NCBI RefSeq assembly: GCF_006175945.1
Contig: NZ_VAJL01000001.1
Span: 3,171,001-3,235,000 of the forward strand
Direction of reading: 5' to 3'
Source: Chryseobacterium mulctrae
Lineage (GTDB): Bacteria > Bacteroidota > Bacteroidia > Flavobacteriales > Weeksellaceae
Length of the DNA stretch: 64,000 nucleotides
Part shown: positions 18,375-27,051 of the stretch, one piece after another
How the letters are laid out: every line of letters starts with the position of its first letter
Numbering within the stretch: position 1 is the stretch's first letter
Notes under the pieces: model-generated
The model's database searches: none
Seen by the model: the letters and a program-made list of their open reading frames with translations, nothing else
Told to the model about the DNA's origin: nothing
Made by a program: the position numbers and the translations under genes

Positions 18375-18390
18375 TTATTGTGCGATTATA

Positions 18391-18421
18391 GAAAAAAACT
18401 TCCGAAAGGAAGTTTTTTCAT
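18391..18421 (+). terminator. Intrinsic terminator of pdhB
   Basis: AAAAAACTTCC / GGAAGTTTTTT stem with GAAA loop. Confidence 0.85.
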
Positions 18422-18466
18422 TTATACAATGCATGACTAATGTGACGGTGGCTGATAAATTTAATA

Positions 18467-18474
18467 TAAATTTG
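18467..18474 (+). promoter_or_regulatory. -7 box of kup
   Basis: TAAATTTG, 24 bp before the ATG at 18499. Confidence 0.6.
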
Positions 18475-18498
18475 CGCTTTTAAAAATAATAAGCTGAC

Positions 18499-20490
18499 AT
18501 GGCAGAAGTTACAGAAGGAGGTCATCATATAGACCTTAAAAAGCTTTCATTTGTGGGAGTTATCGTTTCTCTAGGGATTGTTTTCGGAGACATTGGTACA
18601 TCACCGCTTTACGTAATGAAGGCAATTGTCAATGCAAGGAAAGATGGCTCAACGATGCCTTTCGACACTTATATTGAAGGTGCGCTTTCTTGTATTATCT
18701 GGACTTTAACACTTCAGACAACTCTTAAATATGTGATTATCGCTCTTAAAGCAGATAACCGCGGTGAAGGTGGAATTTTAGCTTTATATTCTTTAGTTAA
18801 AAAACTAAAAAAGAAATGGCTCTACGTCGTCGCCATCATTGGTGCATCAACCTTGGTTGCCGATAGTGTGATTACGCCTTCTCTTACGGTAATGTCTGCA
18901 ATTGAGGGACTTAAAATCTACAATCCAGAAACACCGGTTGTTTTTATTACCCTATTTATTCTCTTTATCGTTTTCGTTGTACAGCAATTCGGAACGGCTT
19001 CTATCGGAAAATTCTTCGGACCTATCATGGTGACGTGGTTTTTGGTTTTGGGAGGTTTCGGATCAATGCATATTTTTGATCATATCGAAATTTTAAAAGC
19101 ATTCAACCCAATGTATGCGTATAACCTGATTACCCATTCGCCAAGTGCAATTGTAATCATGGGTGCAGTGTTTTTATGTACAACCGGAGCGGAAGCATTA
19201 TATTCAGATCTAGGACATTGCGGAGCGAAAAATATCCGTGTAAGCTGGATCTTTGTTAAATTGATGTTGATCCTTAATTATTTAGGACAAGGAGCTTGGT
19301 TGTTAGATAACTATGAAAAAGTTTTCTCAGGAGTCAATCCTTTCTTCGGAATTATGCCGGAATGGGCCGTTTTACCGGGAGTAATTTTGGCAACTTTAGC
19401 AGCAATTATTGCAAGTCAGGCAGTAATTACAGGTTCATTTACAATGTTTTCTGAGGCGATGTCAATTTCATTCTGGCCTAATCAGCATATCGAATATCCT
19501 TCAGGAGTAAAAGGACAAATGTATATCCCAAGAATCAATTGGGGATTGATGTTTTTCTGTTTTATCGTCGTTATTTTCTTCCAGAAATCAGAGCACATGG
19601 AAGCAGCCTATGGTTTAACAATTACCATAACGATGTTGATGACCACAATCTTATTAACATATTGGTTAAGCCGTACAAGATTAAATAAATTCTTCCTTTT
19701 TGGTTTTGTAGCCATTTATCTTTTCCTTGAATCTGGATTCTTCTATGCGAATGTAATTAAGTTTTTCGACGGCGGTTGGTTAACAATGGTTCTTGGAGGT
19801 TTCATTGCAGTTTGTATGTACGCTTGGTACAACGGAAGATTATTAAAAGCCAATTTCACGAGCTATGTGAAGATCGATAAATATGTTTCTATCATCAAAG
19901 ACATGAAATTGGATGAAACAATACCAAAATATTGTACCAATCTTGCGTATCTGAGCCGCGCGAAGCGAAATGATGAAATAGAATCGAAAATTATTTATTC
20001 CATTATTAAAAAACAGCCTAAAAGAGCAGATCATTATTTTATTCTGAGTATTGTCAACCAAGAAGATCCTTACACATTTAAATACAGCATAGATGAAATT
20101 TTGCCGGGAACGATTTATAAAGTAAATTTCCTTTTAGGATTTAAGGTAGACCGTAGAATCAATGATTATTTCAATATGGTTTTAAAGGATTTAATGGCAG
20201 ACGGAACAATTCCATCACGAAGCAGCCATCCCTCTTTGAGAGCGCATAATGTTCCGCCAGATTTAAAGTATGTAATCATAGATAACACCTATATCAACGA
20301 TATTCTTTTAACGGTAAAACAAAAAATAACGTTAAATATTTATAATTTTGTTAAATATATCGGTAGCGATGACTTCAAATCTTGGGGTGTTACTTCGCAC
20401 AATGTTGTCGTAGAATCGGCGCCATTAACGGAAGAAACGATCTCAAGCAGTAAAATTCAACAGGCAGAATTTAGAAGATCTAATTTTTAA
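18499..20490 (+). CDS. kup: Kup/HAK/KT family potassium transporter
   Basis: A 663-aa K+ uptake protein of the inner membrane, driven by proton symport in characterised relatives. The signature GIVFGDIGTSPLYV is at residues 25-38. About 12 membrane helices occupy 20-450, including TTGAEALYSDLGHCG and SQAVITGSFTMFSEA. The soluble C-terminal domain (about 455-663) is typical. The length is normal for the family. No riboswitch-like leader is seen: the promoter box lies just 24 bp from the start. Confidence 0.95.
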   Translation: MAEVTEGGHHIDLKKLSFVGVIVSLGIVFGDIGTSPLYVMKAIVNARKDGSTMPFDTYIEGALSCIIWTLTLQTTLKYVIIALKADNRGEGGILALYSLVKKLKKKWLYVVAIIGASTLVADSVITPSLTVMSAIEGLKIYNPETPVVFITLFILFIVFVVQQFGTASIGKFFGPIMVTWFLVLGGFGSMHIFDHIEILKAFNPMYAYNLITHSPSAIVIMGAVFLCTTGAEALYSDLGHCGAKNIRVSWIFVKLMLILNYLGQGAWLLDNYEKVFSGVNPFFGIMPEWAVLPGVILATLAAIIASQAVITGSFTMFSEAMSISFWPNQHIEYPSGVKGQMYIPRINWGLMFFCFIVVIFFQKSEHMEAAYGLTITITMLMTTILLTYWLSRTRLNKFFLFGFVAIYLFLESGFFYANVIKFFDGGWLTMVLGGFIAVCMYAWYNGRLLKANFTSYVKIDKYVSIIKDMKLDETIPKYCTNLAYLSRAKRNDEIESKIIYSIIKKQPKRADHYFILSIVNQEDPYTFKYSIDEILPGTIYKVNFLLGFKVDRRINDYFNMVLKDLMADGTIPSRSSHPSLRAHNVPPDLKYVIIDNTYINDILLTVKQKITLNIYNFVKYIGSDDFKSWGVTSHNVVVESAPLTEETISSSKIQQAEFRRSNF

Positions 20491-20521
20491 TACTTGCATT
20501 ACAGAGCTTAAATGCATGATA

Positions 20522-20549
20522 TTGATTTAAATAAAAATCAATAAATTTG
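20522..20549 (+). promoter_or_regulatory. Promoter of the Fur-like gene operon
   Basis: TTG (20522-20524), 17 bp spacer, TAAATTTG (20542-20549); start codon 16 bp downstream. Confidence 0.65.
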
Positions 20550-20565
20550 TAAGATAAATTTTTTA

Positions 20566-21039
20566 ATGGATACTTTACAAAAAGAAAAAAATATAGCTTT
20601 AATAAAAGACGTTTTACGAAATTATTTACTTGAAAAAGGTTTTCGTAACACGCCTGAACGATATACCATCTTAGAAGAGATCTATAATATGGATCATCAC
20701 TTTAATGTAGATGATTTGTATCTTCTGATGATGCAGAAAAAATATCATGTTTCTAAAGCTACGATTTACAATACCATCGAGATTTTCCTTGATGCAGGCT
20801 TAATTCGTAAGCACCAGTTTGGTGAAAAAACATTGACTTCATCTTCTTACGAGAAATCTTATTTTGATAAGCAGCACGATCATTTGGTGATTTACAAAAA
20901 AGATTCAGACAAAGAAATTGAAGAAATCATCGAGTTCTGTGATCCTAGAATTCAAGGGATTAAAGAAGCAATAGAAGGAGCTTTTGGCGTAAAAATTGAT
21001 TCTCATTCGCTGTATTTTTATGGCACTAAGAATGATTAA
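20566..21039 (+). CDS. Fur family transcriptional regulator
   Basis: A 157-aa metal-responsive repressor-type protein. The winged helix spans about 15-95 (FRNTPERYTILEEIY, then HVSKATIYNTIEIFLDAGLIRKHQFG). In the dimerisation domain HDHLVIYKK retains the HDH metal ligands, and IEFCDPRI and DSHSLYFYG keep the Glu and His positions, but the CxxC pair of the structural zinc site found in many Fur proteins is replaced by IYKK. Whether it senses iron, zinc or something else is open. The OstA-like gene begins 3 bp after its stop, so the two are one operon. Confidence 0.88.
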   Translation: MDTLQKEKNIALIKDVLRNYLLEKGFRNTPERYTILEEIYNMDHHFNVDDLYLLMMQKKYHVSKATIYNTIEIFLDAGLIRKHQFGEKTLTSSSYEKSYFDKQHDHLVIYKKDSDKEIEEIIEFCDPRIQGIKEAIEGAFGVKIDSHSLYFYGTKND

Positions 21040-21042
21040 TCA

Positions 21043-22788
21043 ATGAGACTGGTTCTTTTTCTATTCCTATTTATTTCCTCGTTTACTTTGGCTCAGGTTA
21101 CACCGAAACCTGCGCAACGAGACCCTTATTTACAAAGTCCTGTAAAAAATCAGCCACAGAAAAGTAAGCCCGGACAAAAGGTGAAGATTATTCATGCTGA
21201 TGAAATTATTAAAGATCCTGCCAAATATGATGGTAATCAATATTTAAAGGGAAATGTTGTCATCGATCATCAAGGCTCTATTTTAAGCGCCGATGAAGTG
21301 GTGATGTATGAAGCCGAAAACTTTGTAAAAGCAATCGGAAATACAAGACTTCAAAACTCTGATGGCTCAATCATTACATCATCAGAAATGGAGTACGACG
21401 GAAATACTCAAAAAGGTGTTGCCCGAAAAAATGTGGTCTTAACCGATCCTAAAGGAACGATTATTAAAACTGAAACCATGTATTACGACAGGGTTTCTAA
21501 TCAGGCTTATTTTAATACAGGTGGAACTATCAATGACGGTAAAAGCACAACCTACGCAAAAACTGCCACTTATTTTCTGACGACACGTACGATTGATCTT
21601 ACAGGAAGAGTTAAAATTGTAGATAAAGATTATACTTTGGAAGGCGATAATGTGGTTCAGAATCAGAATACCAATATTGTTACCATTAACGGTTATACCG
21701 TAATTACTAATAATAAAAATCCGAAGAACAGAATTATTACCGATAAAGGAACTCATAATATGAATACCAAAGAGTCTTTTCTTACAAAAAACTCGAGGAT
21801 TTATTATAATGACAAGATTCTTACCGGAGATGAGATGTATTATAATCAACTCACTGGTTTCGGTAAAGCTACGGGAAATGTTACGCTTGATGATCCTTTA
21901 GAGAAAAGATACATTAAAGGTGGTTATGGTGAGATTTATGAAAAGAAAGACTCGTCAATGATGACTAAAGAGCCTTATGCGGTGAAGATTTTTGAAAAAG
22001 ATTCGCTTTATTTTTCGTCTGAAAAAATTCTGTCTTATCAAAAACCGGATACTGCAGATATTACCAAAAAGAAAAGTTATTTGAGGGCTTTCAAAAAAGC
22101 AAGAATTTATAAATCAAATGCACAGGGAAGAGCAGATTCTATTGCTTTCAACGAAACAGATGGAATTATGCACATGTACACTAATCCTATTTTATGGAGC
22201 GGCGAAAAACAGGTGACCGGTGATAAAGTAGAAGCTTATTTTAATACTGAAACTGAAAATATCGACTCTTTAAAAGTAATAGGAAACGGTTTTGCGATTG
22301 CTAAAGTAGATTCATTAAATCTGTTAGATGAATTTCATCAGGTGAAAGGAAAATTAATGACGGTGTATTACGAAGGTCCGGATATCAAAGAAATTAAAGT
22401 AATCGGAAATGCTGAAGCAATAACGTATGCCGATGAATTTAATAAGAAAACAAAGGTTAACGAAAGAATCGGGGTTAATGTATCAATATGCGGAATTATC
22501 AGTGCATTGTTTGATCAGCGTCAGGTTCAGATTATTTCATGCAGTATCGGAGCGGCAGCAAAAACGTATCCGATGAGTCAGATTTCTCCGGAGCAGAAAA
22601 AATTTGAAGATTTCAACTGGAATACCAAAGACCGAATACGGAAATGGCAGGATATTCTCGTTGACTCACCAAATTATGAAGAGATAAAATACGAACCCAA
22701 CGATGCTCTTTACAATAAAGTACAGGAAGCAGCGGAAAAAGAAAGAGCTAAAGAAGAAGCTAAAAAACCTAAAAGGGTAAGAAAATAA
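21043..22788 (+). CDS. OstA/LptA-like protein (LPS transport related)
   Basis: A 581-aa periplasmic protein with a signal peptide ending FTLAQ near residue 18. The organic-solvent-tolerance/LptA-type beta-jellyroll repeats are visible as recurring strands: YLKGNVVIDHQGSILSADEV, MEYDGNTQKGVARKNVVL, GRVKIVDKDYTLEGD, GFGKATGNVTLDDP. It is much longer than proteobacterial LptA (about 185 aa) and fits the multi-repeat OstA-like proteins of Bacteroidota, thought to help carry lipopolysaccharide across the periplasm. The basic C-terminal tail (KERAKEEAKKPKRVRK) is low-complexity. Operon with the Fur-like gene. Confidence 0.85.
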   Translation: MRLVLFLFLFISSFTLAQVTPKPAQRDPYLQSPVKNQPQKSKPGQKVKIIHADEIIKDPAKYDGNQYLKGNVVIDHQGSILSADEVVMYEAENFVKAIGNTRLQNSDGSIITSSEMEYDGNTQKGVARKNVVLTDPKGTIIKTETMYYDRVSNQAYFNTGGTINDGKSTTYAKTATYFLTTRTIDLTGRVKIVDKDYTLEGDNVVQNQNTNIVTINGYTVITNNKNPKNRIITDKGTHNMNTKESFLTKNSRIYYNDKILTGDEMYYNQLTGFGKATGNVTLDDPLEKRYIKGGYGEIYEKKDSSMMTKEPYAVKIFEKDSLYFSSEKILSYQKPDTADITKKKSYLRAFKKARIYKSNAQGRADSIAFNETDGIMHMYTNPILWSGEKQVTGDKVEAYFNTETENIDSLKVIGNGFAIAKVDSLNLLDEFHQVKGKLMTVYYEGPDIKEIKVIGNAEAITYADEFNKKTKVNERIGVNVSICGIISALFDQRQVQIISCSIGAAAKTYPMSQISPEQKKFEDFNWNTKDRIRKWQDILVDSPNYEEIKYEPNDALYNKVQEAAEKERAKEEAKKPKRVRK

Positions 22789-22793
22789 TAAAT

Positions 22794-22827
22794 GAAAGAC
22801 CAGTTGTAAAGCTGGTCTTTTTTCTTT
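22794..22827 (+). terminator. Intrinsic terminator of the Fur/OstA operon
   Basis: AAAGACCAG / CTGGTCTTT stem with loop TTGTAAAG and a T run. Confidence 0.88.
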
Positions 22828-22850
22828 GTAAATATTTGTTTTATTTGGAG

Positions 22851-22883
22851 AGCCTTGTCAAGGTTCTAAACCTTGACAAGGCT
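22851..22883. repeat. Perfect 15-bp palindrome, REP-like
   Basis: Arms AGCCTTGTCAAGGTT and AACCTTGACAAGGCT separated by 3 bp (CTA). It follows the operon terminator and does not carry a T tract. Looks like a repetitive extragenic palindrome; each arm itself contains the palindrome CCTTGTCAAGG. Confidence 0.8.
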
Positions 22884-22911
22884 TAATCTTAATTAGACGC
22901 ACAACATAATT

Positions 22912-22951
22912 AAATTACACGTCTTAATCGAAGAAGTTAGACGTGTAATTT
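22912..22951. repeat. Perfect inverted repeat with 13-bp arms
   Basis: AAATTACACGTCT and AGACGTGTAATTT flank a 14-bp loop. It lies about 85 bp upstream of the aminotransferase promoter box; could be an operator or a second extragenic palindrome. Confidence 0.75.
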
Positions 22952-23035
22952 TAGTAACTTAGACCCCTAAGTTGAAATTTGTACAAATACGGGTAATAAT
23001 CATGTATGAAATTTCTACATCTGATGAATGTTTTT

Positions 23036-23043
23036 TAGCTTTG
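23036..23043 (+). promoter_or_regulatory. -7 box of the aminotransferase gene
   Basis: TAGCTTTG, 18 bp before the ATG at 23062 and inside the longer ORF that starts at 22972, so it decides the start. Confidence 0.55.
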
Positions 23044-23061
23044 CCTAAAATTTTTCATACA

Positions 23062-24252
23062 ATGGAAATGCAAAACGATTTTTTTAAATATCAGGCTCAA
23101 ACGACACAATTTGCAGCAGGTTTTGAAGTGGAAAAAGCAGAAGGAAGCTATATTTTTGGAAAAGACGGAAGAAAATATCTCGATTTCGTAGCGGGAGTTT
23201 CTGCCAATACTTTGGGGCATTCGCATCCGAAAGTAGTAAATGCGATTAAAGAGCAGGCTGATAGATATCTTCATGTGATGGTTTATGGCGAATATGCTCA
23301 GGAAAAACCTGTTGAATTGTGTAGATTATTAGCTGAAGCAACTCCGGATCCTTTAGAAATTACTTACTTGGTCAACAGCGGTGCGGAAGCAATTGACGGA
23401 AGTTTAAAACTGGCAAAAAGATATACGGGTAGAGAAGAAATTGTTTCTTTCAAAAACTCTTATCATGGTAATACGCACGGAGCATTAAGCGTTTCAGGAC
23501 ATGAAGGTCACAAAAGAGAATTTCGTCCTTTGTTACCAATGGTTTCTTTTATTGAGTTTAATAATGAAAATGATTTCGATAAAATCACAGAAAAAACAGC
23601 TTGCGTAATTCTTGAAACTATTCAGGGAGCAGCAGGATTTTTAGTTCCAAATAATGATTATTTAATTAAACTAAAAAAGAGATGTGAAGAAGTTGGAGCT
23701 TTATTGATTCTTGATGAAATCCAGCCAGGTTTTGGTAGAACAGGGAAACTTTTTTCTTTTGAGCATTTCGGTATCGTTCCTGATATTTTGGTGATGGGAA
23801 AAGGAATGGGAGGTGGAGTTCCGGTCGGAGCCTTTATGAGTTCGAAAAAGATTATGGAAACGCTTTCTCACTCTCCGAAATTAGGGCACATCACAACTTT
23901 TGGAGGAAATCCTTTGATTGCTGCAGCTTCTCATGCAACTTTAAAAGAAGTTTTAGAAAGTGGTTTGATGAATGAAGTGGATGAAAAAGAAAAACTGTAC
24001 AGAGAACTTTTGGTTCATCCTAAAATTAAAAATATCAACGGGAAAGGTTTGATGCTTGCGGTAAATCTTGGAACTCCGGAATTTACACTCAATGTTGCTA
24101 AAAAATGTATGGAAAAAGGTCTTATTGTTTTCTGGCAGTTATACCGAAATGAATACCTGAGAATTTCTCCACCGCTAACAATTTCTAAAGAAGAAATTAC
24201 AGAAGGATGTAAGATTATTCTTGACGTTTTAAACGAGGAAAACCCTATATAA
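23062..24252 (+). CDS. Class III aminotransferase (acetylornithine/4-aminobutyrate-like)
   Basis: A 396-aa PLP-dependent enzyme that transfers an amino group between an omega-amino donor and an oxo-acid. Visible landmarks: YLDFVAGVSANTLGHSHPKV, VNSGAEAIDGSLKLAKRYTG, ILDEIQPGFGRTGKLFSFEH with the cofactor Asp, and the PLP lysine in VMGKGMGGGVPVGAF. The start MEMQNDFF (23062) is chosen because of the promoter box just upstream; the 30 extra residues from 22972 do not resemble the family. Substrate cannot be fixed; databases often label such Flavobacteriia proteins aspartate aminotransferase family. Confidence 0.9.
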   Translation: MEMQNDFFKYQAQTTQFAAGFEVEKAEGSYIFGKDGRKYLDFVAGVSANTLGHSHPKVVNAIKEQADRYLHVMVYGEYAQEKPVELCRLLAEATPDPLEITYLVNSGAEAIDGSLKLAKRYTGREEIVSFKNSYHGNTHGALSVSGHEGHKREFRPLLPMVSFIEFNNENDFDKITEKTACVILETIQGAAGFLVPNNDYLIKLKKRCEEVGALLILDEIQPGFGRTGKLFSFEHFGIVPDILVMGKGMGGGVPVGAFMSSKKIMETLSHSPKLGHITTFGGNPLIAAASHATLKEVLESGLMNEVDEKEKLYRELLVHPKIKNINGKGLMLAVNLGTPEFTLNVAKKCMEKGLIVFWQLYRNEYLRISPPLTISKEEITEGCKIILDVLNEENPI

Positions 24253-24376
24253 AGCTGTGCGCAGAAGGTTGCTTTTGCATAAGATTTTTTGATGCAGTTT
24301 TATTTCGGAATTGGCTGTTAAACTTCGTTTTGAAGCAATAAGAATATTTCTGACAAAAATCATAAAAATTTAAATA

Positions 24377-24384
24377 TAATTTTG
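24377..24384 (+). promoter_or_regulatory. -7 box of the START-like gene
   Basis: TAATTTTG, 50 bp before the start at 24435. Confidence 0.5.
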
Positions 24385-24434
24385 CGTAATGAAAAAATTA
24401 ATTTATATATTGCGTGACGTTAAAAATAAGTTAT

Positions 24435-24821
24435 ATGGCGAAACATAAAGTCCATTACGAATTCCCAATGCACTGTCTTTCAGAGATTTTGTACGAATAT
24501 TTGGCAACTGCTGAGGGATTGTCTGAATGGTTTGCGGATGAGGTAGTAGAGAAAGGTGATGATTTCTTTTTCAGTTGGGGTGGAGGTCCTGCTGAAAAGG
24601 CGACTTTAATCAGATATAAGCCTGAAGGTTTCGTACGTTACAGATGGGAAGAAGACGAAGGGACGAAAAATTTCTTCGAAATGACCATCACAATTGATGA
24701 TATTACAGAAGATCTAGCTTTAAATATTACAGATTTTTGTGAAGAAGGTGATGAAGAGGAAAATGCAATGTACTGGGAAAATCTTATCGAAAACCTTAGA
24801 ATAAAATTAGGTGCTGCTTAA
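24435..24821 (+). CDS. START-like (SRPBCC/AHSA1-type) domain protein
   Basis: A 128-aa soluble protein forming one START-like/Bet v1 domain. It begins MAKHKVHYEFPMHCLSEIL, the usual first strand, contains the AHSA1-like segment ATAEGLSEWFADEV and GFVRYRWEEDEG, and ends with a C-terminal helix. The start at 24435 is chosen over 24414 because it matches the family N-terminus. It probably binds a hydrophobic ligand or a chaperone; nothing more specific can be said. Confidence 0.85.
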   Translation: MAKHKVHYEFPMHCLSEILYEYLATAEGLSEWFADEVVEKGDDFFFSWGGGPAEKATLIRYKPEGFVRYRWEEDEGTKNFFEMTITIDDITEDLALNITDFCEEGDEEENAMYWENLIENLRIKLGAA

Positions 24822-24856
24822 TTCTTAAGTAGGACTGTTTTAAATGAACAAAACTG

Positions 24857-24886
24857 ATGAACGATTTATCGTTCATTATTTTTTTA
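24857..24886 (+). terminator. Intrinsic terminator after the START-like gene
   Basis: ATGAACGA / TCGTTCAT stem, loop TTTA, followed by T-rich DNA. Confidence 0.8.
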
Positions 24887-24901
24887 TAAAAGAATTAAAT
24901 T

Positions 24902-25711
24902 TTGAAAAATACCTATTTTACATCTGAAGAACTTGAATTGAAAAACCGTGCGTTTCTTTCGGGAGATGCTGTGAAAGTTTCTTTTTTTATTAGAAATTCA
25001 AAATTAATCATGGATGAAGAATGCTATTTCTTTTTAATGGCTTCCATGAGAAAAATGAGAATGAATATTCCTCTTACTTATACGCTGGAGTTTTTTCAGA
25101 ATCTTTTTAATACAAAAGTGATCGAAGGAGAAGGTGTTCAAAACGGAATTATCAATTTCTTGGTATTCAGAAATTCAGACGGAGTTATTTTATCTAAATC
25201 GACGGTTTCTTATTATTTTGAAGTAGATGAAATGGATGATGTACTTTCTATTCATCAAAGACCTTTAGAATTAGATTTAATTAAAGAAATCAATGTAAAT
25301 AATAACCTTTTGAGTAACATCAGAGTTCATTGCCCTGAAAACATTTATGGAGGAATTTACGCCCAGGAAAATGACTTGGATGATGTGATCTTATTAAATC
25401 CAAACAAACGTATTGCCCGTTCTACAACTGGAAATCTTCTTTTCTTGGAAGGAAATGTTATCAAGATACCAAAACAGTCAGAAGGAGCATATATTTCGCC
25501 TTTATTGGAGAACTTTGTGACCTTTTTGCATAAAAATAATCTTTCCGATACGCAGGAACATGAAATTATTGCTTTTGAATCTCAAAAAGCGGAAGAAATT
25601 CTATTAATTTCAGATGAAAAAGGGATCTTTTCTGTAAAGAAAATTAGAAATAAAACTTTTGAAAGCGCTCGTTTTACCGAATTGGTAGAAAGCTGGAGAA
25701 ATAGTTTCTAA
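24902..25711 (+). CDS. Aminotransferase class IV-like protein lacking catalytic residues
   Basis: A 269-aa protein of the branched-chain aminotransferase/aminodeoxychorismate lyase fold. The fold shows as FLSGDAVKVSFFIRN, MASMRKMRMNIP, DDVILLNPNK and TTGNLLFLEGN. Compared with active relatives (..LKT.NYL..YAKENG, then V.EA..GN) the PLP lysine position is inside NIRVHCPEN with no Lys, and the conserved Glu is Arg in IARSTTGN. It is therefore probably not a normal PLP transaminase. The start codon is TTG at 24902, as no ATG occurs before residue 37. It begins 16 bp after a terminator hairpin. Confidence 0.75.
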   Translation: MKNTYFTSEELELKNRAFLSGDAVKVSFFIRNSKLIMDEECYFFLMASMRKMRMNIPLTYTLEFFQNLFNTKVIEGEGVQNGIINFLVFRNSDGVILSKSTVSYYFEVDEMDDVLSIHQRPLELDLIKEINVNNNLLSNIRVHCPENIYGGIYAQENDLDDVILLNPNKRIARSTTGNLLFLEGNVIKIPKQSEGAYISPLLENFVTFLHKNNLSDTQEHEIIAFESQKAEEILLISDEKGIFSVKKIRNKTFESARFTELVESWRNSF

Positions 25712-25718
25712 AATTGAC

Positions 25719-25759
25719 AAACCCGGTAAACAACATTAAAGTCCTTTACCGGGTTTTAT
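25719..25759. terminator. Bidirectional terminator between convergent genes
   Basis: AAACCCGGTAAA / TTTACCGGGTTT perfect 12-bp stem with 14-bp loop; T-rich on the plus side and serving both neighbours. Confidence 0.85.
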
Positions 25760-25789
25760 TCTGATTGAGATCAGAAACTGTATTCTTTA

Positions 25790-26371
25790 TTATTTTTCGT
25801 TGATGAAATCAGCAAATTTCTGAGCAATTTCTCTTTGCCCGTGGCTGCTGTTCATGTATTCTCTTTCTTTAGTATTGTTGATATAGCCTAATTCTACCAA
25901 AACTGCAGGTGATTTTGAATTTCTCAGGATATGCAGATTTTGTTCTTTAATGTTGCATTCTCCTAATTTTTTCGATAATTTTTCAGCTAAATTTTTAGAT
26001 TCTTGATTATTCTGAATGAAAATTTCGTGACCGCTTTTGTTGGTGTTTGCTTCAGGAGTTCTGTTAATATGAAGCGAAATAACCATTTCGGGATTCAGTT
26101 TATTGATTTGCTCGGTACGTTCTGCAAGAGTTGCATAAGTATCATCACTTCTTGTTAAGATAACATCATATTTTCCGTCTTTATCGCTTGCTTTTTTAAT
26201 TTGTTGAGCGATACTCAAAACCATATCTTTTTCTGACACACCATTGATGTTGGCTCCGAAATCATTTCCGCCGTGTCCTGCATCTATTACAATAATCTTT
26301 TTGGTTTCGGTTGAGAAAGAAAGCATTGCGGCAGATGCGAATGATACAACCAGTAATTTTAATGCTTTCAT
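25790..26371 (-). CDS. N-acetylmuramoyl-L-alanine amidase (Amidase_3)
   Basis: A 193-aa zinc amidase cleaving the amide bond between MurNAc and L-Ala in peptidoglycan. A signal peptide (1-20, ending MLSFS) sends it to the periplasm. Catalytic motifs are complete: IDAGHGGNDFGA with the first zinc His, the Glu in VSEKDMVL, SLHIN with the second His and VELGYINN with the catalytic Glu. No accessory binding domain is present. Single gene. Confidence 0.93.
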   Translation of the reverse strand: MKALKLLVVSFASAAMLSFSTETKKIIVIDAGHGGNDFGANINGVSEKDMVLSIAQQIKKASDKDGKYDVILTRSDDTYATLAERTEQINKLNPEMVISLHINRTPEANTNKSGHEIFIQNNQESKNLAEKLSKKLGECNIKEQNLHILRNSKSPAVLVELGYINNTKEREYMNSSHGQREIAQKFADFINEK

Positions 26372-26478
26372 AGTTCATTGTTTTAGGTTATCAAATAACG
26401 TGAAAAGTATCTTAAAAATTATGTAAAGAAAGCTTAAAAATTTGTTAAATTTTAAATCGCTTCAATGTGAAGTAATGA

Positions 26479-27027
26479 CTAGTTTAACGAAATATCTTCC
26501 GGAGCATTTGCCCACAAAAGATATTCACCGCCAAGATTCTGCATAATAGATTTCCACAAAGTATGATCATTGGGAAGGGTATAATCCAGATTATAAACAT
26601 CTACAACCGTCCAGACTTTCTGTAGAACTTCATTTTCCAGCTGTGATGGAGACCATCCCGAATATCCTGAAAATATTTTTACATCCTGAATACTGATTTC
26701 ATTCTGTAAAACAGCATTGATGATAAGTTCAATATCTTCTGTAAGATAATAGTCATCATTAATTTCGGTAAAATTCTCAGTTACTTTTTTTCCTTTAATG
26801 ATAAAGAAGACTTTATCATTTTCTACCGGACCGCCGTCGTAAACTTCAATTTCAAAATCAAAGAAGTTTTTGAAACGATTACTCATTTTGCTATTTTTCT
26901 TATTCAGTATCAAACCGAATGCTCCACTTTCGGAATGATCTATAATCAGCACGACCGATCTTGAAAAAATATCGCCGGAAATATCGGGTGTGGAAATTAA
27001 TATTTTACCTTTGTATGAGTAATTCAT
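26479..27027 (-). CDS. YqgE/AlgH family protein
   Basis: A 182-aa protein of family UPF0301/DUF179, function unresolved. Recognised by KGKILISTPDISGDIFSRSV, then VVLIIDHSESGAFGLILNK, YDGGPVENDKVF and SGYSGWSPSQLENEV. ATG at 27027 is preferred to TTG at 27033. The promoter box at 27031-27038 ends 3 bp from this ATG, so the mRNA may be leaderless. Divergent from pdxH with only 24 bp between the start codons. Confidence 0.92.
   Translation of the reverse strand: MNYSYKGKILISTPDISGDIFSRSVVLIIDHSESGAFGLILNKKNSKMSNRFKNFFDFEIEVYDGGPVENDKVFFIIKGKKVTENFTEINDDYYLTEDIELIINAVLQNEISIQDVKIFSGYSGWSPSQLENEVLQKVWTVVDVYNLDYTLPNDHTLWKSIMQNLGGEYLLWANAPEDISLN
27006..27013 (+). promoter_or_regulatory. -7 box of pdxH, inside the yqgE coding start
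   Basis: TACCTTTG on the plus strand, 38 bp before the pdxH ATG and overlapping the first codons of the divergent yqgE-like gene. Confidence 0.5.
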
Positions 27028-27030
27028 ACT

Positions 27031-27038
27031 CAAATTTA
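27031..27038 (-). promoter_or_regulatory. -7 box of the YqgE gene
   Basis: Reads TAAATTTG on the minus strand, 3 bp from the ATG at 27027. Confidence 0.55.
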
Positions 27039-27051
27039 ATAAAAATTATTT

